Shown piece after piece: positions 8,270 to 16,860 of a stretch of 64,000 nt of DNA. The DNA comes from an uncultured Caldilineales bacterium (GTDB lineage Bacteria > Chloroflexota > Anaerolineae > JAAEKA01): contig CALESQ010000013.1 in the NCBI GenBank assembly GCA_937907455.1, positions 1-64,000 on the forward strand. Direction: 5' to 3'. Every line of letters begins with the position of its first letter. Position 1 is the first letter of the stretch. The position numbers and the translations under genes are program-made. The notes under the pieces are model-generated. The model was not told the origin of the DNA. It did not search any database and saw only the letters and a list, made by a program, of their open reading frames with translations.

Positions 8270-8617
8270 TTATCCAGGGGGCCAGGCAAGACGGCGACCA
8301 CCCAGAATGTGCACATGCAGGTGGTACACGGCCATACCGGCATCGCGCCCCACATTCACCACCACGCGGTAGCCCGCAGGGGCCAAACCCAGCGCCGCGG
8401 CAATGGCAGGCACGCGGCTGAAGAGATGTCCCAGCAAGGCAGCGTCTTGCGGGCCGGTCTCGGCCAGCGATTCGAGGTGGCGGTTGGGGATCACCAGCAC
8501 ATGGGTGGGCGCTTTGGGATCAATGTCGTGAAATGCGGTAATCAGCTCATCCTGATAGGCGATATTGGCCGGAATAGCACCGGCCACAATGCGGCAGAAG
8601 ATGCAGGTATCGCTCAT
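8270..8617 (-). CDS. HIT family nucleotide-binding/hydrolase protein (HinT-like)
   Basis: A 115-residue histidine triad protein. It shows the zinc-type CIFC pair at residues 5-8, the conserved IPNRHLESLAE region, and the triad motif YHLHVHILGG near residue 95. HinT-type members hydrolyse adenosine phosphoramidates and aminoacyl-adenylates in the cytoplasm. Its start codon overlaps the stop of mtaB by 4 nt, so translation is probably coupled, with mtaB upstream and the 7031-8266 gene downstream. The product is of full family length. Confidence 0.92.
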   Translation of the reverse strand: MSDTCIFCRIVAGAIPANIAYQDELITAFHDIDPKAPTHVLVIPNRHLESLAETGPQDAALLGHLFSRVPAIAAALGLAPAGYRVVVNVGRDAGMAVYHLHVHILGGRRLAWPPG

Positions 8618-9939
8618 GGCAACTCTCCGGGCAGTTCACCCCAAAGCGTGTCGCCCTCCAGGTGGCTCAGGCGCAGCGGGGTAATGCGGTTGTGCAGATC
8701 AACGCCGTGCGGCCCAAACGCCTGCACGCGCAGATAGCTGTCGGTGAGGCCGCTCCACAGCGGGCCAGTGCCGTTGGCGGGGTGTTCCAGCGTTTCCCAC
8801 AGCACCGGGCTGATTTGGCCCAGACGCCCGCGGCGCACAGCCTGGGCACTTTGGCGGGCAACAGCTTCCATCAGCGCCACGCGGCGGCGACGTTCCTCCA
8901 GCGGAACCTGGCCGCCGAAGGTGGCTGCAGCCGTGCCAGTGCGCGCGGAATAAGGAAAGACGTGGATATGGGCAAAATCCAGATCGGCGACAAAGCGCAG
9001 GCTTTCTGCAAAATCCGCCTCGCTTTCGCCGGGAAAACCCACAATGATATCGGTGCTAAGGGTGAGGTGAGGGATGGCGGCGCGGGCGGTCTCCACCAAA
9101 GTGCGGAAGGCTGCGGTGCGGGTACGCCGTGCCATGCGGCGCAGCGTTTGGTCACAACCTGCCTGCAAGGGCAGATGCAGATGCGGACAAAGCCGACCCT
9201 GGCTCTCGCCCCATAGCTCAAAAAAGTGCGGAGGAATATCCCACGGCTCCAGTGAGCTGAGACGCAGGCGCGGCAATGCGGTGTGCTGCAAGATCGCCCT
9301 GACCAGCGGAACCAGCGACGCAGCACCGCCCGCGGCATCTGCGGGCAGATCGCTGCCATAGCCACCCAGATGCACACCGGTCAGCACCGCTTCCTGAAAG
9401 CCATCAGCCACCAAATGCTGCACCTCGGCCACGATTTCGGCCACGGTACGGCTGCGTTCAGCGCCACGCGCCACGGTGACGATGCAAAAAGTGCATTGAT
9501 TGTTGCAGCCATCCTGTACCTTGATGAAGGCGCGCGTGCGGCTGGGCTGATGCAGCGCAGCCTCAGGCTGAAGCCGCCGCCACTGCTCGCCATCCAGCTC
9601 AGCCGCCCAGGGCTGCACCAGATCGGCCAACAGCTCTTTGCGGGCGTTTTCCACCACCAGGGCGACATTGGGCAGATCGGCCAGGGTATCCGGCTCCAGC
9701 GTGGCATAGCAACCAGTGACCACCACGCGCGCCGCGGGGTTGCTGCGCGTCAGGCGACGGGCCAGTTGACGCGACTTGCGCGCAGCCTCACCGGTGACCG
9801 CGCAGGTATTCAGCACGCAGACATCAGCCTGCTCCGGCGCGTCCAGCACCCAATGCCCGGCGGCCGTCAGCCGACGGCTCAGGCTTTCCATTTCGCTGAA
9901 ATTCAGGCGGCAGCCGAGCGATTCCAGATAGATCTTCAT
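8614..9939 (-). CDS. mtaB: tRNA threonylcarbamoyladenosine-37 methylthiotransferase MtaB
   Basis: Radical-SAM methylthiotransferase that converts t6A37 to ms2t6A in tRNAs. The 441-residue protein has the N-terminal UPF0004 domain with its cysteines (ESLGCRLNFSE, VLNTCAVTGEAARKSRQ, VVVTGCYA). The radical-SAM cluster motif GCNNQCTFCIVTVARG lies near residue 147, and a TRAM-like C-terminus follows. GVHLGGYG and LPLQAGCDQTLRRMAR are typical of the MtaB branch rather than MiaB or RimO. The start at 9939 gives the family-typical MKIYLESLGC. The upstream in-frame extension is low-complexity and overlaps the divergent amidase promoter, so it was dropped. Confidence 0.93.
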   Translation of the reverse strand: MKIYLESLGCRLNFSEMESLSRRLTAAGHWVLDAPEQADVCVLNTCAVTGEAARKSRQLARRLTRSNPAARVVVTGCYATLEPDTLADLPNVALVVENARKELLADLVQPWAAELDGEQWRRLQPEAALHQPSRTRAFIKVQDGCNNQCTFCIVTVARGAERSRTVAEIVAEVQHLVADGFQEAVLTGVHLGGYGSDLPADAAGGAASLVPLVRAILQHTALPRLRLSSLEPWDIPPHFFELWGESQGRLCPHLHLPLQAGCDQTLRRMARRTRTAAFRTLVETARAAIPHLTLSTDIIVGFPGESEADFAESLRFVADLDFAHIHVFPYSARTGTAAATFGGQVPLEERRRRVALMEAVARQSAQAVRRGRLGQISPVLWETLEHPANGTGPLWSGLTDSYLRVQAFGPHGVDLHNRITPLRLSHLEGDTLWGELPGELP

Positions 9940-9994
9940 AGCGTCGCAAGCATAGCATGGACGGGGCGCGGTGTCAAAGATGGCCGCGCGGCGC

Positions 9995-10029
9995 TTGGCA
10001 AGAAGGCCCGCGTTGAGTATGATGCGGCT
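9995..10029 (+). promoter_or_regulatory. sigma-70-type promoter for a leaderless amidase mRNA
   Basis: TTGGCA (9995-10000), a 17-nt spacer, then TATGAT (10018-10023), which ends 6 nt before the ATG at 10030. Transcription would start at or next to the start codon, leaving no room for a ribosome binding site. Confidence 0.6.
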
Positions 10030-10830
10030 ATGGTAAAAAAGGCAGCAAGCCGTTCTCCCGCGCCTACCGGCAAGACAAAAGGCCGCGCAGCGTCCCCCGG
10101 CAAGACAAAAAGCCGCGCCACGCGGGCAAAGCCCCAGCGTCCGGCAGGCCAGCAAGCGCAGCAACGGCTGGAACGCCGCCTGCTGCTGCTGATTCTGCTG
10201 CTGCTGGCTCTGCTAGCTGCCTTTGCCTGGGCCGGCGGCACGGCGGGCACACTGGGCCGCTTGATGTCTGACATGAGCAGCAACCCGGCAGACCGGGCGG
10301 CGGTGGCCGGGCGGCGCATCGGCGTGATCGCCGGACACAAGGGTTTCGATTCTGGGGCAGTTTGCGAAGATGGCCGCACCGAAGTGGACACGGTGGCGCG
10401 CATTGCCACGCAGGTACAACGCCGTCTACGGCGGGCCGGTGCGCAGGTGGAGATCCTTGGCGAATACGATGCGCGGCTGGACGATTACCAGGCCGATGCG
10501 CTGGTTTCGATCCATGCCGATTCGTGCATCGAGCGCAGTGGCTTCAAGGTGGCGCGGCGCAGCGACAGCCTTAACCCGGTGGCGAGCGATGCGCTGGTAC
10601 GCTGTCTGAGCGAGCACTATGCCGCGGCTACCGGTCTGAGCTTCGACGCAAATACCATCACCGAAGATATGACAGGGTATCACGCCTTTGGACGCACCGC
10701 ACCCACTACCGCCGCGGCAATCATCGAAGTGGGCTTTTTGGGTGGTGATTGGGGGATAATCGGTCAACAGCCGGAGTTGGCTGCGGACGGCATCAGCGAT
10801 GGCCTGGTCTGCTTTTTAGGAGCGCGCTGA
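10030..10830 (+). CDS. membrane-anchored N-acetylmuramoyl-L-alanine amidase (Amidase_3)
   Basis: Zinc amidase that cleaves the bond between MurNAc and the stem peptide in peptidoglycan. The 266-residue protein has a basic N-terminus with a short repeat (GKTKGRA and GKTKSRA), one membrane helix (about residues 53-75) and the amidase fold from about 96. Zinc and catalytic positions are visible as AGHKG (His), TEVD (Glu), SIHADS (His) and IIEVGFLG (Glu). The N-in topology places the catalytic domain outside the membrane. The frame extends far upstream, but the start at 10030 is preferred: the upstream part is antisense to mtaB and a promoter ends just before this ATG. Confidence 0.88.
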   Translation: MVKKAASRSPAPTGKTKGRAASPGKTKSRATRAKPQRPAGQQAQQRLERRLLLLILLLLALLAAFAWAGGTAGTLGRLMSDMSSNPADRAAVAGRRIGVIAGHKGFDSGAVCEDGRTEVDTVARIATQVQRRLRRAGAQVEILGEYDARLDDYQADALVSIHADSCIERSGFKVARRSDSLNPVASDALVRCLSEHYAAATGLSFDANTITEDMTGYHAFGRTAPTTAAAIIEVGFLGGDWGIIGQQPELAADGISDGLVCFLGAR

Positions 10831-10849
10831 ACCGGCTCTGGCTGGCAGA

Positions 10850-12805
10850 TCAAGGCTGGCTGAACAGCGCGTAGGTACCCGGCTCGGCAATACAGACCAG
10901 CGCGTAGCTTTCCTGCGGGAAAAACAACGGGCGCGGCATTTCGATCCAGCCATTTTCCTGCAAACGGGCTAGTTGCAGGCTTTCCTGGGCGCTGGCATCC
11001 AGACAGCACTCGGTCTGGATTTGCACCTGGAGCGCGCCTTGCCACTCGCCAGCCAGCGTGTAAGCGCGGCTGACGCTGTGCAGCTCACGATAAGGCAGTG
11101 GTGGCGGCGAATCGAGGATCAGCAGCGATTGGATTTTGCCGGGGTCGGCGCGATCATACACCTGCAAGCGGCCATCGGCGGAGGCGTAGGTGAGCGGTGC
11201 GGGATCATACCGCTCCTCGGTGGCGGTGTAGCTGGCAACACCAATCGGCAACTGGGTACAAAGGTCTCTCTCTGGCAGACACAGGCCCACGCCGGTGACA
11301 GGGGATGTCTCCTCACCTTGTGCGGCCAGCGCCGCAGCTGCGTCCGCAGCCCACTGCGGCGAGTCAAGCGGTTCAAGCTCCAATGCCTGCATCATTGGCT
11401 CGATGTCAGCCGCCGATTGCCAGTCTGGGCGGGTTTCTATGCCCCATACCATCGCGCCTGTGGCAGGGGATGGCCTGGCTGTCGCACCCCGTGCTTGCGA
11501 AGATGCTGCAACAACCAGATCATTGGTCCATAACTTGAACCTGAATGGGCATGAATTGTCCGATGTCGTGAGCTGGACGGTCACCGAAACGGCCTGTGCA
11601 TCAGACAAGGTGGCAGTGCCACACCAAAAACGCACAGCATCGCTGGGCAATTTATACTTAACAAAAAGAGTATCGCCGGAATGTGCGCCCAACAGGGGCA
11701 GCAATTCGTCAATAACTACGTTGCCGAGCGAGATGGCGTCCTGACCGGGGCGAGCCAGCGACACAGGCACGGCTTCATTGGGTGGCCCGCCCGTCACTTT
11801 GACACTTACGTCAGCCAGCAAGGGGGCAGGCGTGGAGTTGACACTGGTGATCGCCGGAACCGCAGCCAACGCTGCGGGCCACTCGCCCTTGCCTGGGCCA
11901 GGATGCGGGGTTTGGTCTGGTGTAAGGATTTTCCAGGCCGCAGATGCCGGGTTGAGGCGGGCAGCTATGCTTTCCCACGCGCCTTGCTGCTTTTTCTGCC
12001 AGTGCAGTGTCTTTTCGCATTCAGACGACCAGAGACGCGGTACCGCGGTGCTGCTCAACTCGCTGGCGGTGTATTGCCAGTTCATAACGCTGGCCCCAAG
12101 GTTGGCGCTGTCATCCGGCGGTGCGGCCGAACAACCAGAATAGCTTTTGGTATCAAGGTTGTATTCGTCATAAAGTCCCAGCACGTAATGCGCCAGCTCG
12201 TGCCCCAGCGTGCGGTGACCATCCACTGCGCTCCATACGCCTTGAGGATCGGTGCCGAGCTTGCTGCTCCAGAACGGCCCTACTTGTACGCGATAGGCTG
12301 AGGGGTTTGTTTGCTCAGTGATACCGCCAATGGAAGCGTGAGGCGCTTCGGTGTTGCGCGCCAGCACGCGGATGTCAGCATGGCCCCAGCTTTCCCGGTT
12401 ATCCACCACACGCGCCTGACCGATAGCCATATGCCCATCAGTGAAGTCCCACAGATAAAAGGAAGCCTCATGCAGGGCTTGTTTGAAGTTGTTGATATAG
12501 GCGTCGTCCGCATCCCATTCAATGGAAGCCAGCAGGTTGAGCAGGATCAGGGGGCGCGCGTCGGTCTGAGCGGCAGCGTCAACGGGGAGATAGACGCGGT
12601 AGCTCCACGGCTGAGGCGCGGCCGCGTCGTCGGCCAGCGCTTGCAGCGGCGCAGCCAGCCAGTCATGCTCTCCGCGCGCGCTGCGCACGATGTCAACCTC
12701 GCGCCACGCGGTGGCGGGTGACGCAGGAAGCGGCGTTGCTGCCGGCGGTGCCGCGCAGGCAGCCGCCAGCAGCAGCAGGCAAAGGAAAACAGAATATTTA
12801 TTCAT
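10850..12805 (-). CDS. lipoprotein with a CLCA-like zinc metalloprotease motif
   Basis: A 651-residue extracellular lipoprotein with a hydrophobic signal, lipobox LAAAC (Cys17) and an Ala/Pro linker. Near residues 200-216 is GHELAHYVLGLYDEYN, a HExxH zinc motif followed by GxYDEY. This matches the pattern of the N-terminal protease domain of calcium-activated chloride channel (CLCA) proteins and their bacterial relatives. A following Met (SVMNW) may form the Met-turn. The C-terminal half is beta-rich, with sandwich-like domains of the kind that adhere to surfaces. It converges on the amidase gene, with 19 nt between stops. Substrate is unknown; proteolytic activity is inferred from the intact zinc site. 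Confidence 0.75.
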   Translation of the reverse strand: MNKYSVFLCLLLLAAACAAPPAATPLPASPATAWREVDIVRSARGEHDWLAAPLQALADDAAAPQPWSYRVYLPVDAAAQTDARPLILLNLLASIEWDADDAYINNFKQALHEASFYLWDFTDGHMAIGQARVVDNRESWGHADIRVLARNTEAPHASIGGITEQTNPSAYRVQVGPFWSSKLGTDPQGVWSAVDGHRTLGHELAHYVLGLYDEYNLDTKSYSGCSAAPPDDSANLGASVMNWQYTASELSSTAVPRLWSSECEKTLHWQKKQQGAWESIAARLNPASAAWKILTPDQTPHPGPGKGEWPAALAAVPAITSVNSTPAPLLADVSVKVTGGPPNEAVPVSLARPGQDAISLGNVVIDELLPLLGAHSGDTLFVKYKLPSDAVRFWCGTATLSDAQAVSVTVQLTTSDNSCPFRFKLWTNDLVVAASSQARGATARPSPATGAMVWGIETRPDWQSAADIEPMMQALELEPLDSPQWAADAAAALAAQGEETSPVTGVGLCLPERDLCTQLPIGVASYTATEERYDPAPLTYASADGRLQVYDRADPGKIQSLLILDSPPPLPYRELHSVSRAYTLAGEWQGALQVQIQTECCLDASAQESLQLARLQENGWIEMPRPLFFPQESYALVCIAEPGTYALFSQP

Positions 12806-12874
12806 AAGGCGGACCTAATTACATCGTAAACAAAGTTATTGCGCGCAATTCAGAAAGCTAAACGCTCGCATCGG

Positions 12875-12952
12875 TGTCACTCCGAACGCAGTGAGGAGTC
12901 CCCCATGCGTTCGTGAGGAGATTCCTCGGCCCTGGCGGGCTTCGGAATGACA
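12875..12952. repeat. 78-bp inverted-end intergenic repeat, copy A
   Basis: Begins TGTCACTCCGA and ends TCGGAATGACA, near-perfect 11-bp inverted ends, with an internal gaggagt/cctcacg pattern. The reverse complement aligns along its full length with 26417-26493 at about 80% identity by eye. It is probably a small palindromic intergenic repeat family. It lies in the 226-nt gap between two minus-strand genes, upstream of the 13032-13832 stop. Confidence 0.65.
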
Positions 12953-13031
12953 GGCTACCAGCAACTGCCATAGGCAAAACTTGATTTACAAAGTGCTAAT
13001 GGTGAATGCCGGAAGGCAGCGGACGGACGGC

Positions 13032-13832
13032 CTACAGCTTCTTCGCCAAAGCAAAGGTTCTGTTGTCGGTGTTGTTGACAAGGCGCAAGGCTTTGCCATC
13101 CGCAGTGACGGTCAACGGATTGGCAGACGCTCGCCAACCCTCTGCGCCATTGACCGTCCCGCGATGGAAGATGGCGGTGTTGGCCGGATCAGGGGTGTAG
13201 AAATCCAGCACCAGCCCTTTCGTATCCTGACCGTTCGCTAGGCTGAACTGAAAATAGCGTGAATTGGCAATACGCCTTTGCAGCCCCGGGAACGTATCCA
13301 TGCGATAAGCAAGGCACAGATTGTTTACATCCTCTTTGGCGGTCACAGCCAGGAGAGGGCCGCCGTATGTGAGCAGGTAGCTGTTGCCCGCTTTAAGCGA
13401 CAACAGCACAAAGTAAACCCGCGCCACAATCAGCGTGGCGGTGGTGGTGGTGGCTGCCACCGTGTCGCCAGCCAAAACAGCCTGCGTCTGGCCTTCCAGC
13501 GCCAGCGCGGCCAGGCCTTTCACGACAGCCTTCTCACCGGGTTTTGGCTTAGCGGGTTGCAGCATTTTGATAACGCGAGTAAACTTCGCGCTGCCTGGGC
13601 TGTCAGCAAGCTCGAAGGCTGTATAACCATCTTCGCGGCCTGTACCGCCGTCGTCCGAGCCGTCGGCAAAGGTGCCGGTCGTCAGCGTGACGTGCAACAG
13701 CTTCTTGCCCGGCAACGGGCGCAGATTGGCGGCATCCACCTCAAAAGACAAGCAATAGTCGCTAGCAGTGCAGTCATGATCTTCCAGGGGTGTGATAGTC
13801 ATGTTGATGTAGTCGGATAAGTTGATTGCCAT
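13032..13832 (-). CDS. beta-rich protein of unknown function next to TPR-CHAT
   Basis: A 266-residue protein with no signal peptide or membrane helix. It is rich in Thr, Ala and Gly, with alternating strand-like segments (LLHVTLTTGTF, TLIVARVYFVLLSL, YLLTYGGPLLAVTA), so an all-beta fold is likely. I do not recognise the family. A strong ggaggt ribosome binding site at 13837-13842 sets the start at 13832. It is divergent from the TPR-CHAT gene, with only 32 nt between start codons, so each promoter must lie inside the other gene and the 5' ends of the mRNAs would overlap. Its position makes it a candidate partner or substrate of the CHAT protease. Confidence 0.7.
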   Translation of the reverse strand: MAINLSDYINMTITPLEDHDCTASDYCLSFEVDAANLRPLPGKKLLHVTLTTGTFADGSDDGGTGREDGYTAFELADSPGSAKFTRVIKMLQPAKPKPGEKAVVKGLAALALEGQTQAVLAGDTVAATTTTATLIVARVYFVLLSLKAGNSYLLTYGGPLLAVTAKEDVNNLCLAYRMDTFPGLQRRIANSRYFQFSLANGQDTKGLVLDFYTPDPANTAIFHRGTVNGAEGWRASANPLTVTADGKALRLVNNTDNRTFALAKKL

Positions 13833-13864
13833 GAAAACCTCCATCTATCAGGTGACGTAAAGCG

Positions 13865-16084
13865 ATGCCCGCACACGACGCGGATTGGAAACAAGCTTTT
13901 TTCGATGCGGTGCGCCGCCGCGATCTGGCGGCTGCGCAGGCCGCAGCGGAGACCCTGCAGGCGCGCCTGCCCGTTGAGCCGCGACTGGCCGCGTGGGCGC
14001 GCTACTTCGAGGGCGTTCTCGCCAACGAGCGTGACCACGATCTGGCCGCGGGTGAACGCATTTTCCTGGAAGTGGCCCAGGGCGCGGACGCTGATCTGGA
14101 GCTGCAAGGGCGGCTGTGGCTGGCGCTGGCCCTCACCTGCTGCCGTCAAAACCGCCTGCAAGCCTGCCTGGACTACAGCGAGCGCAGCCTGGCTTGCTGT
14201 CGCGCCCGCGGAGACGCCGCAGGTCAGGCCAAGGCACTCAAACAGCAGGTGATCGCGCTGGCAACCGGCTTTGATCAGGGCTTGTTCGGCCCGGAGCGAC
14301 TGCCTGCCATCGAACAACACTGCCGGGCAGCGCTGGCACTGCTGGAGGACGCCCCTCTGACCGAAGAAACGCAATGGCTGGCGGGCACGCTGTGGAACGA
14401 GATCGGCGCCTATCACCGCGCCCGACAGGAGTGGGAGCAGGCCGCCGCGGCCTATCGCCGCAACCTGGCGATCTGTGAGGCCATCAATCACCGCTCCGGC
14501 GTGGCCGTGGCCTACGGCAATCTGGGCGAGCTGCTGTTCAAGCAAGGGGCAGCCCATTGGCCTGAGGCCGAAGCCGACTTTCGCCACTCGCTGGCCGTGG
14601 CCGAAGACGTCGGTTTCCGCGGTCAGCAACTCGATGCGCTGGTCAACCTGGCTTATCTGCAAGGGCAGGCGGGGCGCTTCGCTGAGGCGCTGGAAAGCTA
14701 CCGCGCGGCCATTGCCCTGATTGACACCCTGCGCGCCGGGGTGTCCAGTGAGACAGCGCGCGCCGGCTTTTTTAGCACGGTCACCGAAACTTTCGCCAAC
14801 GCCGTGCTTGCTGCGGTGGCGGCTGATCAGCCGGAGGAGGCGCTGTACCTGAGCGAACAGGCGCGCGCCCGTGCCTTTCTGGATCTGCTGGCCGCGGGCC
14901 ATGCCGACCTTTACGGCCAGACCGCGGCCGCGCTGCCTGCGGCGGCGCTGTGTGACAGCCTAAGCGAGGATGAGGCGCTGCTCAGCTTCTTCACCACTGG
15001 CCTGCTGCACACGCTGGAGCGGCACAGCGCGGCGGCGGCGCTGGATCGTCACCGTTTTCCACCAGCCTGCGTTTTGATTTTTCTGGCAACGCGCGCCGGA
15101 GTGCAGGTGTGGCGCAGCGCGCTGTCGCCCAACGATCTGCAACCGCGGCAACTGACAGGCGCGGTGGAGCGGCATTTCCTCAACCCGACTCTGCGCCGCA
15201 CGCTGTACACGCAGTTGATCGAGCCGGTTGCGGCCGCGCTGGCGGGCAAACGCCGCGTGATCCTGGCACCGCACGGCCCGCTGCACTATGTGCCCTTTCA
15301 CGCGCTGCTTGCGCCCGACGGCCACTGCTGGCTGCGCGAACACGGCCCTGATGTGGTCTACACGCCGTCGGGCAGTGCGTTCTTTGCCGTGCGCCCGACA
15401 GCGCCCCAGCCTGCTGCGCCGTTGTCTTGTCTGGCGCTGGGCTACAACGGCGACGGTGAGCATGACCGGCTGCGCTTTGCCGAGGAAGAAGCGCTGATGC
15501 TGGCCGCACGGCTGGGAGGCGAGGCTGCGGTCGGCCCTGGCAGCAAGCGGGCGCTGTTACTGGCGCTGGCCCCGCGGGCACAGGTGCTGCACATCTCCTG
15601 TCACGGCGAATTCGACGCGGCCGCGCCGCTGCAATCGTGTTTGCATCTGGGCGCAGATGAGAGCCTCAGCGCGCACGACGTGCTTCAGGGGCTGCGCCTG
15701 CCCGGCACGCTGGTGGCCCTGAGCGCCTGCGAAAGCGGCCTGAGCGAGGTGCGCCGCGGGGATGAGCTGATGGGCCTGGTGCGCGCGTTCCTGGCTGCGG
15801 GAGCCTCAGCGGTGCTGGCCAGCCTGTGGCGGGTGGATGAACGCTCGACGCGGCTGCTGATGGAGCTGTTTTACGCGCAGGTGGCCGCAGACGTGGAACC
15901 GGGCCATGCGCTGCGTCGGGCGCAATTGGCGCTGCGCACTCTGCCGCAGGCCGAGGTGCAACGCCTGTTGGGTGCAGACGCGCCCGCGGGCGAGGCCGCA
16001 TATCCCTTTGCCGATCCGTTTTACTGGGCCGCATTCGTCCTCATCACGCGCGGCGAAGAGCGAACAGTAACCAGTAACCGGTAA
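13865..16084 (+). CDS. TPR-CHAT caspase-like protease
   Basis: A 739-residue cytoplasmic protein. Residues 1 to about 330 form tetratricopeptide-type helical repeats (for example AVAYGNLGELLFKQGAAHWPEA and ALVNLAYLQGQAGRFAEALESY). A linker follows, and the CHAT domain spans about residues 430-735. The caspase-like dyad is intact: HISCHGEFD near 576 and VALSACESGLSEV near 618. GDELMGLVRAFLAAGASAVL and DPFYWAAFVL are further CHAT-family signatures. CHAT proteins are peptidases related to separase and caspase, and the repeats usually sense a partner. The gene points toward the minus-strand sigma/anti-sigma pair. An aggtga ribosome binding site (13850-13855) supports the start. The C-terminal TVTSNR is encoded by a heptamer repeat. 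Confidence 0.88.
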   Translation: MPAHDADWKQAFFDAVRRRDLAAAQAAAETLQARLPVEPRLAAWARYFEGVLANERDHDLAAGERIFLEVAQGADADLELQGRLWLALALTCCRQNRLQACLDYSERSLACCRARGDAAGQAKALKQQVIALATGFDQGLFGPERLPAIEQHCRAALALLEDAPLTEETQWLAGTLWNEIGAYHRARQEWEQAAAAYRRNLAICEAINHRSGVAVAYGNLGELLFKQGAAHWPEAEADFRHSLAVAEDVGFRGQQLDALVNLAYLQGQAGRFAEALESYRAAIALIDTLRAGVSSETARAGFFSTVTETFANAVLAAVAADQPEEALYLSEQARARAFLDLLAAGHADLYGQTAAALPAAALCDSLSEDEALLSFFTTGLLHTLERHSAAAALDRHRFPPACVLIFLATRAGVQVWRSALSPNDLQPRQLTGAVERHFLNPTLRRTLYTQLIEPVAAALAGKRRVILAPHGPLHYVPFHALLAPDGHCWLREHGPDVVYTPSGSAFFAVRPTAPQPAAPLSCLALGYNGDGEHDRLRFAEEEALMLAARLGGEAAVGPGSKRALLLALAPRAQVLHISCHGEFDAAAPLQSCLHLGADESLSAHDVLQGLRLPGTLVALSACESGLSEVRRGDELMGLVRAFLAAGASAVLASLWRVDERSTRLLMELFYAQVAADVEPGHALRRAQLALRTLPQAEVQRLLGADAPAGEAAYPFADPFYWAAFVLITRGEERTVTSNR

Positions 16085-16086
16085 CC
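16066..16086. repeat. heptamer tandem repeat (3 units) over the CHAT gene stop
   Basis: AGTAACC, AGTAACC and GGTAACC run head to tail through the TPR-CHAT stop codon, so they encode its last residues. Confidence 0.7.
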
Positions 16087-16122
16087 TGTCTACCCGCCTC
16101 CGGCGTACTTGTCTACTTCTCC
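16085..16122. repeat. composite GTAGACAA/GCCGGAGGC repeat, inverted copy
   Basis: The reverse strand reads GTAGACAAGTACGCCGGAGG and then cgggtagaca. This matches 34695-34719 at all but a few bases. It overlaps the end of the anti-sigma gene and contains the same GTAGACAA word that builds the arrays at 26568 and 28495. Confidence 0.55.
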
Positions 16123-16802
16123 ACCACGATCACTAACTGCGGCAGGGTGGCGGCGGGGATCTGCTCGAACACGGCTTTGCCAAAGGGATCGGTGAGCTGC
16201 TCGGCCAGCAGGGTGTCGCCCTGACGCAGGGTGACGCGCAGGCCAGCCAGATGCGGCCAGCCGCCGCGGCTGGGCACATCCACCTCTACCTCCACCGTCA
16301 CCAGATCAGGGCTGCGGCGCTGCGGCTCAACTTGTACCTGCACGCGCAGATCGTCGGCGGCGTCGCCTGCTTCCATCTGCCAGCCGCCTGCGGCGCTGCT
16401 TTTTAGATAGGCGGGGCGCAGCGCGGGAACTTGCAGCGCGGCCAACAGCTCGCTGCTAAAGCGGATCACCAGACGGCCCAGGTTGTCCCAGCGCCAGGGG
16501 TGACTGGCCGCGGGGGGCGTGTTAAGGTACGCAAAGTTGAACGCGGGGGCCACCGGCGGCTGTACCAGCGTGTCAGCGGCGGCAGCGGCCAGCAAAACCG
16601 TTAGTTCGTCGTAGACTTCCTGACACATGGTACATTGCATGAGATGAGCTTGCACGGCGGGAAAGCGTTGCGCGGCATCCTCGCCAGCCAATTGCGCGTC
16701 CACATAGCCGGACAAAGCCTGACGGCACGTAGCGCAGGCAGGTGCTGGGGTGGGATCTTCTGCAAATACGGCTTGTAAAAGGGTTTGAAGCTCAGAAGCC
16801 AT
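16113..16802 (-). CDS. zinc-finger anti-sigma factor with C-terminal beta domain
   Basis: A 229-residue protein. Its N-terminus holds a zinc-finger anti-sigma module: CATC at residues 23-26 and HLMQCTMC near 54-61, the His-x3-Cys-x2-Cys pattern of zf-HC2. A helical segment follows, and then a beta domain (VTVEVEVDVPSRGGWPHLAG, then DPFGKAVFEQIPAATLPQLV) like carboxypeptidase-regulatory or Ig-like folds. There is no membrane helix, so it appears cytoplasmic, unlike classic transmembrane anti-sigma factors. It lies 58 nt downstream of the ECF sigma gene on the same strand, the usual order for a sigma/anti-sigma operon. How the sigma factor is released is unknown; the adjacent TPR-CHAT protease is a natural candidate. 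Confidence 0.82.
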   Translation of the reverse strand: MASELQTLLQAVFAEDPTPAPACATCRQALSGYVDAQLAGEDAAQRFPAVQAHLMQCTMCQEVYDELTVLLAAAAADTLVQPPVAPAFNFAYLNTPPAASHPWRWDNLGRLVIRFSSELLAALQVPALRPAYLKSSAAGGWQMEAGDAADDLRVQVQVEPQRRSPDLVTVEVEVDVPSRGGWPHLAGLRVTLRQGDTLLAEQLTDPFGKAVFEQIPAATLPQLVIVVEK

Positions 16803-16860
16803 AGCTTGCTGTGCTCCTTTCTGCCATCAAAGATGCAAGGGGAGAGGGATTTCTGTCACC

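Noticed and set aside
9283..10029. Long N-terminal extension of the amidase frame
   Set aside because: Antisense to mtaB; a promoter ends 6 nt before the ATG at 10030.
9940..10164. N-terminal extension of mtaB
   Set aside because: Low-complexity sequence over the divergent amidase promoter; MKIYLESLGC at 9939 is the family start.
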